From Oceanospirillaceae bacterium ASP10-02a (lineage in GTDB: Bacteria > Pseudomonadota > Gammaproteobacteria > Pseudomonadales > Balneatricaceae): a DNA stretch of 64,000 nt. This document shows positions 16,062-24,233 of the stretch, piece by piece. Within the stretch, counting starts at the first letter, position 1. The number at the start of each line of letters is the position of its first letter. The position numbers were made by a program, and so were the translations under genes. Below the pieces are notes generated by a model. The model worked only from the letters and a program-made list of their open reading frames with translations, did no database searches and was not told the origin of the DNA. The DNA lies in contig CAJIZL010000005.1 of NCBI GenBank assembly GCA_905182035.1, positions 62,001-126,000 on the forward strand. Direction: 5' to 3'.

Positions 16062-17009
16062 ATGAAAACATTGAAATCTAGATTGCCTCCGTTGAAAAGT
16101 TTGCTGGCTTTTGAATCGGTTGCAAGACATCTAAGTGTTACCAAAGCAGCTGAAGAGTCTTGTGTTAGCCGTGAAGCGATTAGCAGGCAGATTCGCGTTC
16201 TTGAAGAGTATTTAGGGGTTAAGTTATTTGACCGTTTACATCGAGCGATGAGTTTGACGAAGTCAGGTAAGGATTTTCAAATAACGATTAACGAGAGTTT
16301 GGAGAGTATCGCTGAAGTTTCAGGCAGGATTAAAAAAGATGTTCAACCACTAAAGATTTCAATAGCATCAACTATCGCTATCTCTTCGTTTTGGTTTACT
16401 CCACGACTCATGAAGTATAAAGCACTATTTCCTGAGGCGGAGTTTCGGGTAGCAGTGTCTGATCAACCTTGTGATATGGTGGCGGATAAGATTAATATTG
16501 GTTTTCGTTATGGGGAGGGTAACTGGCCGGGACTGGCTTCAATAAAATTATTCGAAATTAATTCATTTCCGGTCTGTACGACCGAATACCTAAAGAACGC
16601 ACAGCCTATTCGTTCAGCAACTGATTTACTTGATCATGCGTTGATTAATCTTAACGGTGATTTTCACGCTGACGAGGATTGGGATTGGTGGTTAAGAGGG
16701 CATGGTGTAACCATGTCCTCATCTTTCAAAACATTAGACTTCGATAGCTATGCGAACGTTATCCAGGTTGCATTAGATGGCCAAGGTATAGCCTTGGGTT
16801 ATAGTGGTTTGGTCACAGATTTACTGGCGAATAAAAAACTCGTGCAACCGTTGAATATGTCCCTGTCTAAAAACAGAGCAGTTTATCTTGTTTATCCCAA
16901 TGGGGTTGAACTGTCGGAACAAGCAGGAAATTTTATTGATTGGGTATTAGAAGACTCAGCGTTGTCCAATAAACGTTCCGATCGATCTGAGCCACCAACT
17001 TTAATTTGA
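16062..17009 (+). CDS. LysR-family regulator (GcvA-like)
   Basis: A protein of 315 residues with an N-terminal winged helix (LPPLKSLLAFESVARHLSVT, KAAEESCVSREAISRQIRVL, GVKLFDRLHRAMSLTKSG) and the type 2 periplasmic-binding effector domain. The opening LPPLKSLLAFE is characteristic of the GcvA/AmpR-like branch. The start at 16062 is set by AGGAG at 16051-16055. It diverges from the CaiD-like operon over 212 bp, so it may regulate that operon, the ligase downstream, or both, in addition to the GlxA-type regulator at 19646. Confidence 0.87.
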   Translation: MKTLKSRLPPLKSLLAFESVARHLSVTKAAEESCVSREAISRQIRVLEEYLGVKLFDRLHRAMSLTKSGKDFQITINESLESIAEVSGRIKKDVQPLKISIASTIAISSFWFTPRLMKYKALFPEAEFRVAVSDQPCDMVADKINIGFRYGEGNWPGLASIKLFEINSFPVCTTEYLKNAQPIRSATDLLDHALINLNGDFHADEDWDWWLRGHGVTMSSSFKTLDFDSYANVIQVALDGQGIALGYSGLVTDLLANKKLVQPLNMSLSKNRAVYLVYPNGVELSEQAGNFIDWVLEDSALSNKRSDRSEPPTLI

Positions 17010-17060
17010 TTTTTTATACCCCTTTTTACAAATATTCCTATCTGGAATATGTTTGCGTTT

Positions 17061-17089
17061 ATCGAAAATTTTATAGTTATGTCGAAAAG
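17061..17089 (+). promoter_or_regulatory. 20-bp-spaced CGAA direct repeat upstream of the ligase
   Basis: ATCGAA (CGAA at 17063) and TGTCGAA (CGAA at 17083) lie exactly 20 bp apart in direct orientation, the second 82 bp before the ATG at 17165. A TATAGTT element lies between the half-sites, also present in the site before the GlxA regulator. This is the best-conserved copy of the proposed island operator together with that at 23950-23973. Confidence 0.6.
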
Positions 17090-17164
17090 CTGAAATACGG
17101 CCGTTTGAAATTCTCAGATTATCACCTAATCATATAAATTTTTTCAAGCAATCAGAGAGAGCAA

Positions 17165-19285
17165 ATGGCGCTAACACGTTCAGAGACTATAGCTAGGCTT
17201 TTTTCACCAAAAACTATTGCATTTATTGGTGGTTCTATAGCAGAAATGTCAATTAAACGTTGTCAGGATATGGGCTTCCAAGGGGAAATCTGGCCAGTGC
17301 ATCCAACGAGGGCATTTATTGCTGGGTATAAATGTTATGCCGCGGTTAAGGATTTGCCCTCAGCACCAGATGCGGCTTATATCGGCGTTAATAAAGAAAT
17401 TACGGTACAAGTTGTTCAACAACTATCTAAACTTGGTGCCGGTGGGTGCGTTTGTTATGCCGCTGGGTTTGGTGAAATCGGTGAAGAAGGTCAGCTAATA
17501 GAGAATCAGCTCATTGCTGCTGCTGGCGATATGCCATTAGTTGGGCCTAATTGTTTTGGTTTTGTGAATTATTTGGATAAATGTGCACTGTGGCCATATT
17601 TATTTGGTAATTATCCAACCACAGTTGAAAGCGGTGTCGCGATTATTTCTCAAAGCGGTAATATTGCCATGAATATTACTATGAATGATCGCTCGGTAAA
17701 TTTTACCCATGTGATAGCAACGGGTAATCAATCGGTATTGGGTGCTGGGGATTATATCGATGCATTATTGTTGGATGACCGGGTTAATGTTATTGGTATG
17801 TATATTGAAGGCCTTGATAATATTGAAGTATTCAGTCGTGTTGCTGAAAAAGCAGTACGTAAAGGCGTGCCTATTGTTGTGTTGAAAGTAGGTAAAACAG
17901 ATGCGAGTGCACGTCAGACTGTCAGTCATACCAGCACACTTGCTGGCTCAGATTCGCTTTATAGTGCCTTATTTGAACGCCTAGGTGTGATAAGGGTCGA
18001 TTCTTTGAGTCGTTTGCTAGAGACAGTGAAAATCTTAAATATTGCCAAACCTATTAGCGGGCGCAATATTTTTAGTTTGTCATGTTCTGGCGGTGAAGCA
18101 GCCATAATTGCTGATTTAGTGCCTGAATATCAACTGGAAATGCGGGCGTTTTCCGCCCCCCAAATTGCAGAGTTGGAAGATGAGTTGCCGAGCTATGTCA
18201 CTATTTCCAACCCGTTTGATTACAACACCTCGATATGGGGTGATAAAGCAGCTCAGGAACGTTGCTTTACCGCCTCGATGAAAGGCGACCATGATGCAGC
18301 TATACTGATTTATGACCATCCTACGGTTACAAGTGATGCAGTGGCTGAGGAAGTGGCTGAATGGAATATGGCTTTGGATGCCTTTATTGCTGCACACAAA
18401 ACAACAGGCAAGCCCGCTTTTGTAATTTCTACTATTAGCGAATTGCTACCGGTAGAATTGCGTGATTATCTTATTGATAATGGGGTTGTGCCATTACAAG
18501 GTCTCGATGATGGTTTGTTTGCCTATTCTGCTGCGGCTAAATATGCAGAATTTAGAGCAACTCGATTATCGCAACTTACTTTACCTAGAGTCTCAACGTC
18601 CCAATATGGGGCTGATGTTGCTACCCAGACGTTTGATGAATGGGTCAGTAAGTCTAGCCTTAAAGCATTTGGTCTGCCGGTTCCAGTTGGAGCAGTAGGT
18701 CATGCTGAAGAAGTCTCGGCCATTGCTGCTGGAATTGGCTTTCCTGTAGTGTTAAAAGCGGTTGGCACTAGTTTTCTACATAAATCAGATTTGGGCGCCG
18801 TAAAACTCAACTTAAAATCCCTTGAAGAAGTTGAAGAGGCTGCAAGAGAGGTGAGTGTATCTGTAGCCAAAAGCGGACAAAATGTAGAGACTTTTCTCGT
18901 TGAATCAATGGTTCACGACGCCGTTGCTGAATTGATTGTTGGGGTTAATCGCGACAGTCAGTTTGGGCTGGCATTAGTTATTGGGGCAGGTGGGATACTG
19001 GTTGAATTGCTAAATGACAGTTGCAGTTTGTTATTGCCGACAGATAAGCAAGCGGTTGAACGTGCGCTTGATTCGTTAATGGTGATGAGGATGTTGAAGG
19101 GTTTTCGCGGCCAGAAGATAGGTGATATCAACGCCCTTGTTGATGCCATACTCGCGATTGCTGATTATGCAGAGGCCCATTGGGACAACTTGCTAGAGCT
19201 GGATATAAATCCATTACTGGTGCTTCCACAAGGACAAGGTGTAGTCGCAGCGGATGCATTAGTCATTGTTGCCAATCGGCCTTAG
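17165..19285 (+). CDS. NDP-forming acyl-CoA synthetase (acetate-CoA ligase family)
   Basis: A single-chain protein of 706 residues with domains in the order CoA-binding Rossmann (about 10-135, VGPNCFGFVN), succinyl-CoA-ligase-like flavodoxin domains (160-450) with the phosphohistidine segment VSHTSTLAGSD (His255) and SCSGGEAAIIAD, then an ATP-grasp domain from about 490 (GFPVVLKAVGTSFLHKSDLGAVKLNL, VNRDSQFGLALVIGAGG, ELDINPLLVLPQGQG). It activates a carboxylic acid to its CoA thioester with ATP giving ADP and phosphate. Placed beside CaiD-like and acyl-CoA dehydrogenase genes and preceded by the shared repeat, it likely activates the island's substrate, such as gamma-butyrobetaine. Confidence 0.86.
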   Translation: MALTRSETIARLFSPKTIAFIGGSIAEMSIKRCQDMGFQGEIWPVHPTRAFIAGYKCYAAVKDLPSAPDAAYIGVNKEITVQVVQQLSKLGAGGCVCYAAGFGEIGEEGQLIENQLIAAAGDMPLVGPNCFGFVNYLDKCALWPYLFGNYPTTVESGVAIISQSGNIAMNITMNDRSVNFTHVIATGNQSVLGAGDYIDALLLDDRVNVIGMYIEGLDNIEVFSRVAEKAVRKGVPIVVLKVGKTDASARQTVSHTSTLAGSDSLYSALFERLGVIRVDSLSRLLETVKILNIAKPISGRNIFSLSCSGGEAAIIADLVPEYQLEMRAFSAPQIAELEDELPSYVTISNPFDYNTSIWGDKAAQERCFTASMKGDHDAAILIYDHPTVTSDAVAEEVAEWNMALDAFIAAHKTTGKPAFVISTISELLPVELRDYLIDNGVVPLQGLDDGLFAYSAAAKYAEFRATRLSQLTLPRVSTSQYGADVATQTFDEWVSKSSLKAFGLPVPVGAVGHAEEVSAIAAGIGFPVVLKAVGTSFLHKSDLGAVKLNLKSLEEVEEAAREVSVSVAKSGQNVETFLVESMVHDAVAELIVGVNRDSQFGLALVIGAGGILVELLNDSCSLLLPTDKQAVERALDSLMVMRMLKGFRGQKIGDINALVDAILAIADYAEAHWDNLLELDINPLLVLPQGQGVVAADALVIVANRP

Positions 19286-19645
19286 CCATAGCAATGATTG
19301 ATGAAGTTATTACAACAATTTTGATAAAGTCAGCGCGGGGTTTGTTAACCTATTTTAGGCCCCATCTTAGAGAAATTTTCTCCATACAGTAATAATATCG
19401 TCGAATTTATTGTATAGTTGGCGAAATAGTTTTATTTGTTAGTGGTTTGGATTAATAACCTAGCATCACAGTGAAGTAAGTTTGGAATGGCCATTTATAG
19501 GTTAAATCAGCGCTTGTTTATGTATGTAACAACAGAATAGTAGTGCATGAACCCATATGTTATAGAATATGAAATGACTTTGGATCAAATGTTAGATGTC
19601 ATCGAAAAGCTGCCGTAATTACATATAAGTTATTGGGAGGGGTCC
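19286..19645. other. Intergenic region with regulator promoter
   Basis: The 360 bp before the GlxA-type regulator holds a CGAA direct repeat (19400-19428) and otherwise AT-rich sequence. A possible 23-codon open frame (19547-19618) with no evident ribosome site is present; I do not consider it a gene. No terminator with a clear stem and T-run was found after the ligase. Confidence 0.5.
19400..19428 (+). promoter_or_regulatory. 20-bp-spaced CGAA direct repeat upstream of the GlxA-type regulator
   Basis: CGTCGAA (CGAA at 19402) and TGGCGAA (CGAA at 19422) are exactly 20 bp apart in direct orientation with TATAGTT between them. The site lies about 220 bp before the regulator ATG, further away than at the three target genes, which would fit autoregulation from a longer leader. 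Confidence 0.5.
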
Positions 19646-20686
19646 ATGATTTATGAAAACATCTCGAACGAATGCCGTACTTTCGCTATTCTTTTGACAT
19701 CAAAGTTTAGTTTATTTACGCTGACTTCTCTTATTGATCCTATACGGATTGCTAACAATTGTAGTGGAAAGACATTGTATCAATGGGAATTTCTATCTGC
19801 CGTAGGTGGTGGTGTTGTTTCATCTGATGAAATCACTGTGCAGACTAAGGCGATATCCACTGTTGATACTCATTGGGATACGGTTTTTGTTTGTAGTGGC
19901 TGGAATGCTGAGCATTATGATAATCCGGAAGTTCTGCATTGGCTCCAGGCAATGGCTCGGACAGGTATTATTATTGGTGCTGTTGAGATGGGTTCCTATA
20001 TTCTTGCTAGGGCAAATTTATTGTCTGGTTATTCTGCAACTATTCATTGGCATTGTGTAAATGCATTTCAAGAACGCTATCCTGAAGTTGATATTCAGGA
20101 GCAGGTTTTTGTCGCCGACAGAAAAAGAATCACCTGTGCAGGTGGTACGTCATGTTCGGATATGATGTTGCATGATATTGCTTCAAATCATGGCAAGGCG
20201 CTGGCTTGTGATGTAGCAGATCACATGGTTAGTGCTGAGACTAGGCCTTCGACGGCGCAACAAAAGAGAGCGCAGTCGCGCACACAATTAAACGTGCCAC
20301 TATTCTTGAATGAAGCGATTGAACTCATGGGCCATAATGTTGAAGAGCCGATCACGATTCCAGAAATATCGACATTGTTGGGGCTTTCCCAACGAAAACT
20401 GGAAAGACTGTTCGATCGATACTTTTGTTGTTCAGCGGTCACTTTTTACAAAGCACTAAGATTGCATCGTGCTCGTGCTTTATTAACGCAAACGAATATG
20501 CCTGTGATTGATATTTGTGTGGCCACAGGCTTCAATAGCTCGTCCTATTTTAGTAAGGCTTATCGAGATCTTTTTGGCATATGCCCAAGTGATCATCGCA
20601 GAGCATGGCCTGATACCAAAATACTGCCAGAATGGCCGGAGTTAATTACTAGCTTCCGAAATAATGCTGTCCTGAGTAGGGCTTAG
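19646..20686 (+). CDS. GlxA/CdhR-type AraC-family regulator with DJ-1/PfpI domain
   Basis: A protein of 346 residues. The N-terminal 180 residues form a GATase1/DJ-1-PfpI-like domain (FAILLTSKFSLFTLTSLIDPIRIAN, VFVCSGWNAE, ITCAGGTSCSDMML). The C-terminus (about 225-325) is an AraC double helix-turn-helix (ISTLLGLSQRKLERLFDRYF, DICVATGFNSSSYFSKAYRDLFG). This architecture is shared by GbdR, CdhR and SouR, which sense glycine betaine, carnitine and sarcosine. It lies within the carnitine-like module, and a direct repeat suited to an AraC dimer precedes it and three enzyme genes, so it is the likely activator of the module. Confidence 0.87.
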   Translation: MIYENISNECRTFAILLTSKFSLFTLTSLIDPIRIANNCSGKTLYQWEFLSAVGGGVVSSDEITVQTKAISTVDTHWDTVFVCSGWNAEHYDNPEVLHWLQAMARTGIIIGAVEMGSYILARANLLSGYSATIHWHCVNAFQERYPEVDIQEQVFVADRKRITCAGGTSCSDMMLHDIASNHGKALACDVADHMVSAETRPSTAQQKRAQSRTQLNVPLFLNEAIELMGHNVEEPITIPEISTLLGLSQRKLERLFDRYFCCSAVTFYKALRLHRARALLTQTNMPVIDICVATGFNSSSYFSKAYRDLFGICPSDHRRAWPDTKILPEWPELITSFRNNAVLSRA

Positions 20687-20975
20687 TCTCAGCATGTCAG
20701 GATTGCCCTTCTCACTGCATATATCAACTGTCATGCCAAGACCTATGCATTGTTTCTAATGCTGTGGCCAGATGTACTTGACCACTGCCACCTGACGTAA
20801 CTTGTAAGTGACGTTGTGGTTACGGCTCACGAATTGTTTTTTTGGATAACCTGTGAGTGCTTTCTTAATAGCTCATTATAAAAGAGGCCAATGGCTTTAA
20901 ATGCATCATCGGTGGTATTAACACTGAAATCTCATTATATAAAGCAGATATTTATCAATTTGGAGATTCATCTAG
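20687..20975. other. Intergenic region, possibly decayed coding sequence
   Basis: The 289 bp between the regulator and the MmgE/PrpD gene holds no intact gene. Read leftward, two adjacent frames give protein-like stretches (for example TTDDAFKAIGLFYNELLRK, then a second stretch after a stop) suggestive of a frameshifted remnant, but I cannot name a family. No CGAA repeat of the 20-bp type was found here. Confidence 0.3.
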
Positions 20976-22280
20976 ATGACTATAACCCAGCAGTTAATTA
21001 CGCTAATTCGTAATAAAGCGGTTAGTGACGGTGATTTACAGCGAGCTGCATTTTTTACTCTGGATGCGATTGCCAATACGCTGGCTGGGCGCAATAGTGA
21101 ACCAGGTAAAAAATTGCTGACATGGGCGGCCAGTCAAGGATGTGATGCAGGTCGCAAAGCGTTGGTGGCGGGAAGTTTAACGCACATTTTGGAAACTGAC
21201 GATTTACATCGCGCTTCAGTAACCCACCCTGGTTGTGTTGTGGTACCTGCAGTTCTTGCTTTGGCAGAACGTGAATCCAGTAGTGGTCGAGAAATACTGT
21301 TAGCGGTTTTGCAGGGCTTTGAAGCAATGTGCCGGATAGGTATGGCCGTCGGTCCTGCCCATTATCGCATCTGGCATAATACAGCGACTTGTGGCCCTTT
21401 TGGCTCAGCTATGGCGGCAGCGTGTTTATTGAAACTCAGTGATGAGCGGGCGATGTACGCCTTAGGCAATGCTGGAACGCAGTCTTCAGGGTTCTGGGAG
21501 TTTCTTGAAACTGGGGCTATGAGCAAACATTTGCATGCTGGGCGGGCCGCTGAAGCAGGCATTGTTGCTGCTGATTTGGCGTTGTTGGACTTTACTGGTC
21601 CACCTCAGGTACTTGAAGGCGACAAAGGCTTTTTCAAGGCGACTTGCGAGGATGCCATGCCTGAGTTGGTGACAGCAGAACCCAATTTGCCATGGCAGCT
21701 ATCTAATACTTCAATTAAACCCTGGCCTTGTTGCCGGCATACTCATCCGGCTATTGATGCTGCCTTGGAATTACATGGGCTATTACAGGGTAAAGAGGTT
21801 GAGACTGTACATATCGATACCTATCAAGCAGCGATGGATGTGTGTGATAGGCCACAACCTGATAGTGAATATGCCGCTAAATTCTCGCTCTACCATTGTG
21901 TTGCTGCCGCATTAGATGTGGGGGAAGTGGTTTTTGACTCTTTTTCAGAGACTAGCCGTAGCCGTTTAAAATCGTTGCGGGAGCGTATCACTGCTGTAGT
22001 GGCCAATGATTATGACTCAAATTATCCTGTAACGTGGGGCTCGGCGGTGACTGTAGTGACCTGTTGTGGAGAGCGGTTTTCAGCTCAGCGGCAGGGGGCT
22101 AAAGGAGATCCTGAATTAGCGCTTAGCGATGATGAAATGATAGGCAAGGCAAAAATGCTGTTGGCCCATGCTGGTTTGAACAATGAGACGGCGCAACAAA
22201 TTATTAATGCAGTACTAGGGTTGCCAAAGACTGATGCGTCTCCTGCAGTGGTTAAACAGGTGATTGCTTATTTACGTTAG
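20976..22280 (+). CDS. MmgE/PrpD family protein
   Basis: A protein of 434 residues of the MmgE/PrpD (2-methylcitrate dehydratase-like) fold: LDAIANTLAGRNSEPGKKL, ALVAGSLTHILETDDLHRASVTHPGCVVVPAVLALAERE, GREILLAVLQGFEAMCRIG, a His-rich PWPCCRHTHPAIDAAL and YAAKFSLYHCVAAAL. Family members dehydrate, decarboxylate or isomerise small carboxylic acids (methylcitrate, aconitate, iminodisuccinate). The gene is not preceded by the shared repeat, so it may belong to a different step or pathway from the betaine module. Its substrate is unknown. Confidence 0.87.
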   Translation: MTITQQLITLIRNKAVSDGDLQRAAFFTLDAIANTLAGRNSEPGKKLLTWAASQGCDAGRKALVAGSLTHILETDDLHRASVTHPGCVVVPAVLALAERESSSGREILLAVLQGFEAMCRIGMAVGPAHYRIWHNTATCGPFGSAMAAACLLKLSDERAMYALGNAGTQSSGFWEFLETGAMSKHLHAGRAAEAGIVAADLALLDFTGPPQVLEGDKGFFKATCEDAMPELVTAEPNLPWQLSNTSIKPWPCCRHTHPAIDAALELHGLLQGKEVETVHIDTYQAAMDVCDRPQPDSEYAAKFSLYHCVAAALDVGEVVFDSFSETSRSRLKSLRERITAVVANDYDSNYPVTWGSAVTVVTCCGERFSAQRQGAKGDPELALSDDEMIGKAKMLLAHAGLNNETAQQIINAVLGLPKTDASPAVVKQVIAYLR

Positions 22281-22319
22281 TGATCAGCCTATTTATGTTT
22301 TTGAGCGGAGAAAGTAATA

Positions 22320-22421
22320 GTGGATACTGAAGTATTACACAATTGGCTGGGGCGCGATGAACAACGCCAGCGAGCCAAAGCACAAACGCTGAACTATCAT
22401 CTTTGTAATACTAATGATTAA
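22320..22421 (+). pseudogene. N-terminal remnant of an HTD2/FAS1-like dehydratase
   Basis: A 33-codon frame starts at a GTG with GGAG ten bases upstream and reads VDTEVLHNWLGRDEQRQRA before losing similarity and stopping. The opening resembles the start of FAS1-like (HTD2/MaoC, mesaconyl- or itaconyl-CoA hydratase type) dehydratases, in which an xxLxxWIGRxE motif is typical. It directly follows the MmgE/PrpD gene, suggesting loss of a once co-transcribed hydratase. The family call rests on about a dozen residues. Confidence 0.4.
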
Positions 22422-22442
22422 AGTCAGGGGATGTTCTATTGA

Positions 22443-22634
22443 TTATTTATCTAAATCACCTTGTAGCACGCCATTTCTACCCCAGTCATCATCCTTGAGA
22501 TCCTGAAATATAATCATTACGCCTTCTCCAGGAACACCATAAACATCAACAAAAGCCTCAGTGATTTTTTTCATCACTTCAGTTTTTTGTTGTTTTGTTC
22601 TACCAGCAATTTGCTGAATTGTTATAACAGGCAT
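22443..22634 (-). CDS. 4-oxalocrotonate tautomerase family protein
   Basis: A protein of 63 residues, the exact size of 4-OT monomers. Pro at position 2 (the catalytic N-terminal proline after Met removal) is followed by VITIQQIAGRTKQQKTEVMKKITEAF and a GVPGEGVMIIFQDLKDDDWG loop. These hexameric enzymes shift double bonds of 2-hydroxymuconate-like enols. It fits functionally with the muconate-like enzymes of the LLM operon 10 kb away, although it is transcribed leftward next to the acyl-CoA dehydrogenase gene. Confidence 0.87.
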   Translation of the reverse strand: MPVITIQQIAGRTKQQKTEVMKKITEAFVDVYGVPGEGVMIIFQDLKDDDWGRNGVLQGDLDK

Positions 22635-22718
22635 AACTATGACCTCTATAAAACGTAAATTATGCTCAAGTCAGCAACCACTGCTGCCTCAGTTTAAATA
22701 GACCCAAAACACCCACTA

Positions 22719-23879
22719 TTATGCTTCGTAGGGCCGTAACAACGAACGAGAAATAATATGCCTCTGAATTTCAGAAGTACCATCCCAAATACGTTCGAGA
22801 CGAGAGTCCCGCCACAAACGTTCTATTGGCATTTCCTCCATCAACCCAGCACCACCAAATATCTGTACCGTATGATCAGCAGCACGGGATACCAATTCGG
22901 AGGCAAATAGCTTCGCCATCGCTGCATCCTCTGGTTGCATAATACCATTATCAGCTTTCTGGCAAGCATGCATCACTAACAGGTCCGCAGCTTGTAATTC
23001 TGTAGCCATATCTGCCAGTTTAAAAGAAGTGCCTTGAAAAGCACCAATGGGTTTTCCAAACTGTTTACGCGTTGCCGCCCACTCGGTAGCAAGATTCAAC
23101 AAACGTTCTGTTTTACCGCAGCTTTGTGCACCAACCCATACCCGGCCCATGCCTAACCACTGATCAGCCAGCTCGAAACCTTTGCCTTCTTCTCCAAGAA
23201 TCTGACTTTTATGTACTCGACATTGATCAAAATTCAGTTCATAAGTTCGGTAAGCACGTTGGGCTGCACAAAGTGGCCCCAAATTCATACTAAACCCTTT
23301 CTCATCACAATCCACCAAAAAGGCAGTAACGCGTTTACGTGGACCCCTGGGCGTTTCATTCATACCAGTAGTAGCAAATACAATTGCAAAATCTGGCGCA
23401 CAGGGGCTACTAATATAATGTTTATTACCAGTAATCACGTAATCATCACCATCTGCTACGGCTCGGGTAGCCATAGACATAATATCAGAACCGGCACCTG
23501 GCTCGGTTAAAGCAAAGCACTCATGTTTTTCACCACTAACACAGGCGTTGAGGTATTTTTCTATTTGATCGCCCTCACAGGCCATCAGCAGTTCAGTAGG
23601 TCGTGCAATATTACCTCCTAAACCATAGCTTGCTTTACCTAGTTCGCGCTCCATTAAGCCCAAAGTCGTATAATCAAGCCCTCCACCACCCACGGATTCA
23701 GGCAGATTTGCAGCAAAGAAGCCCATTTCAAGAGCACGTTTTTTAATCTGTTCACAAAGCTCAGGCGGCACTAACCCAGCACGGTCAACTTCAGCTTCAT
23801 GTGGGTAGACTTCTTGCTCAAGAAACGCGCCTAAAGAATTAAGAAGCATTTGTTGTTCTTCAGTCATTTGAAAATTCAT
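22719..23879 (-). CDS. Acyl-CoA dehydrogenase
   Basis: A flavoprotein of 386 residues with the family pattern: FQMTEEQQMLLNSLGAFLEQ, CFALTEPGAGSDIMSMATRA, YVITGNKHYISSP, RKQFGKPIGAFQGTSFKLADM, VQIFGGAGLMEEMPIERLWRDSR and RIWDGTSEIQRHII. The position of the MCAD catalytic Glu (YEGTS) is Asp here (WDGTS), so the base may differ. ATG 23879 is preferred to a GTG at 23888. The shared repeat lies 71 bp upstream, linking it to the ligase and CaiD-like genes; it would desaturate the activated substrate, for example gamma-butyrobetainyl-CoA. Confidence 0.87.
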   Translation of the reverse strand: MNFQMTEEQQMLLNSLGAFLEQEVYPHEAEVDRAGLVPPELCEQIKKRALEMGFFAANLPESVGGGGLDYTTLGLMERELGKASYGLGGNIARPTELLMACEGDQIEKYLNACVSGEKHECFALTEPGAGSDIMSMATRAVADGDDYVITGNKHYISSPCAPDFAIVFATTGMNETPRGPRKRVTAFLVDCDEKGFSMNLGPLCAAQRAYRTYELNFDQCRVHKSQILGEEGKGFELADQWLGMGRVWVGAQSCGKTERLLNLATEWAATRKQFGKPIGAFQGTSFKLADMATELQAADLLVMHACQKADNGIMQPEDAAMAKLFASELVSRAADHTVQIFGGAGLMEEMPIERLWRDSRLERIWDGTSEIQRHIISRSLLRPYEA

Positions 23880-23947
23880 TGGTGTCACTCATATTGATAA
23901 TTGTTATTCGATTATGATTACGAATTTTGATTATCAAAACCTGTAAT

Positions 23948-23976
23948 AATTCGACTAGAGTGATGATTATTCGCCA
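23948..23976 (-). promoter_or_regulatory. 20-bp-spaced CGAA direct repeat upstream of the acyl-CoA dehydrogenase
   Basis: On the minus strand TGGCGAA (CGAA at 23973-23970) is followed exactly 20 bp later by AGTCGAA (23953-23950), whose last base lies 71 bp before the ATG at 23879. Both half-sites are intact. Confidence 0.58.
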
Positions 23977-23991
23977 AAAAGTAGGGTGTTA

Positions 23992-24051
23992 GTGGTTGAT
24001 AAAACCGTGGCCCATGTGATGGTAACATATGCCTTATCTGTCAAAACATAA
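23992..24051 (+). pseudogene. C-terminal remnant of a PaaI thioesterase
   Basis: Twenty codons including the stop read DKTVAHVMVTYALSVKT, clearly homologous in both DNA and protein to the last codons of the thioesterase at 6213-6620 (EKPVAHVMGTYALPAKT). No upstream coding sequence continues it. It appears to be what is left of a second copy of that gene at the far edge of the catabolic island. The 182 bp that follow contain nothing I can identify. Confidence 0.6.
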
Positions 24052-24233
24052 GTTCCAAAGTGGTTAATACCACAAACTACTTTATGTCTTGTGAGGCTAA
24101 AGTCGCGAACTAGGACAACTCCTAATACATGTCCGCAAGGTGGCTGACTTAGATGGCTTGGGTCGACTACACGGAAAAATTACCGTGGCCTAGCGAGTGC
24201 GTAAAAGTCATCCAGCCAGCGTAGGCCTGGGGT

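Noticed and set aside
19547-19618. A 23-codon open frame before the GlxA-type regulator
   Set aside because: No ribosome site, no recognisable motif and lengths like this are expected by chance; kept only as a note in the intergenic entry.
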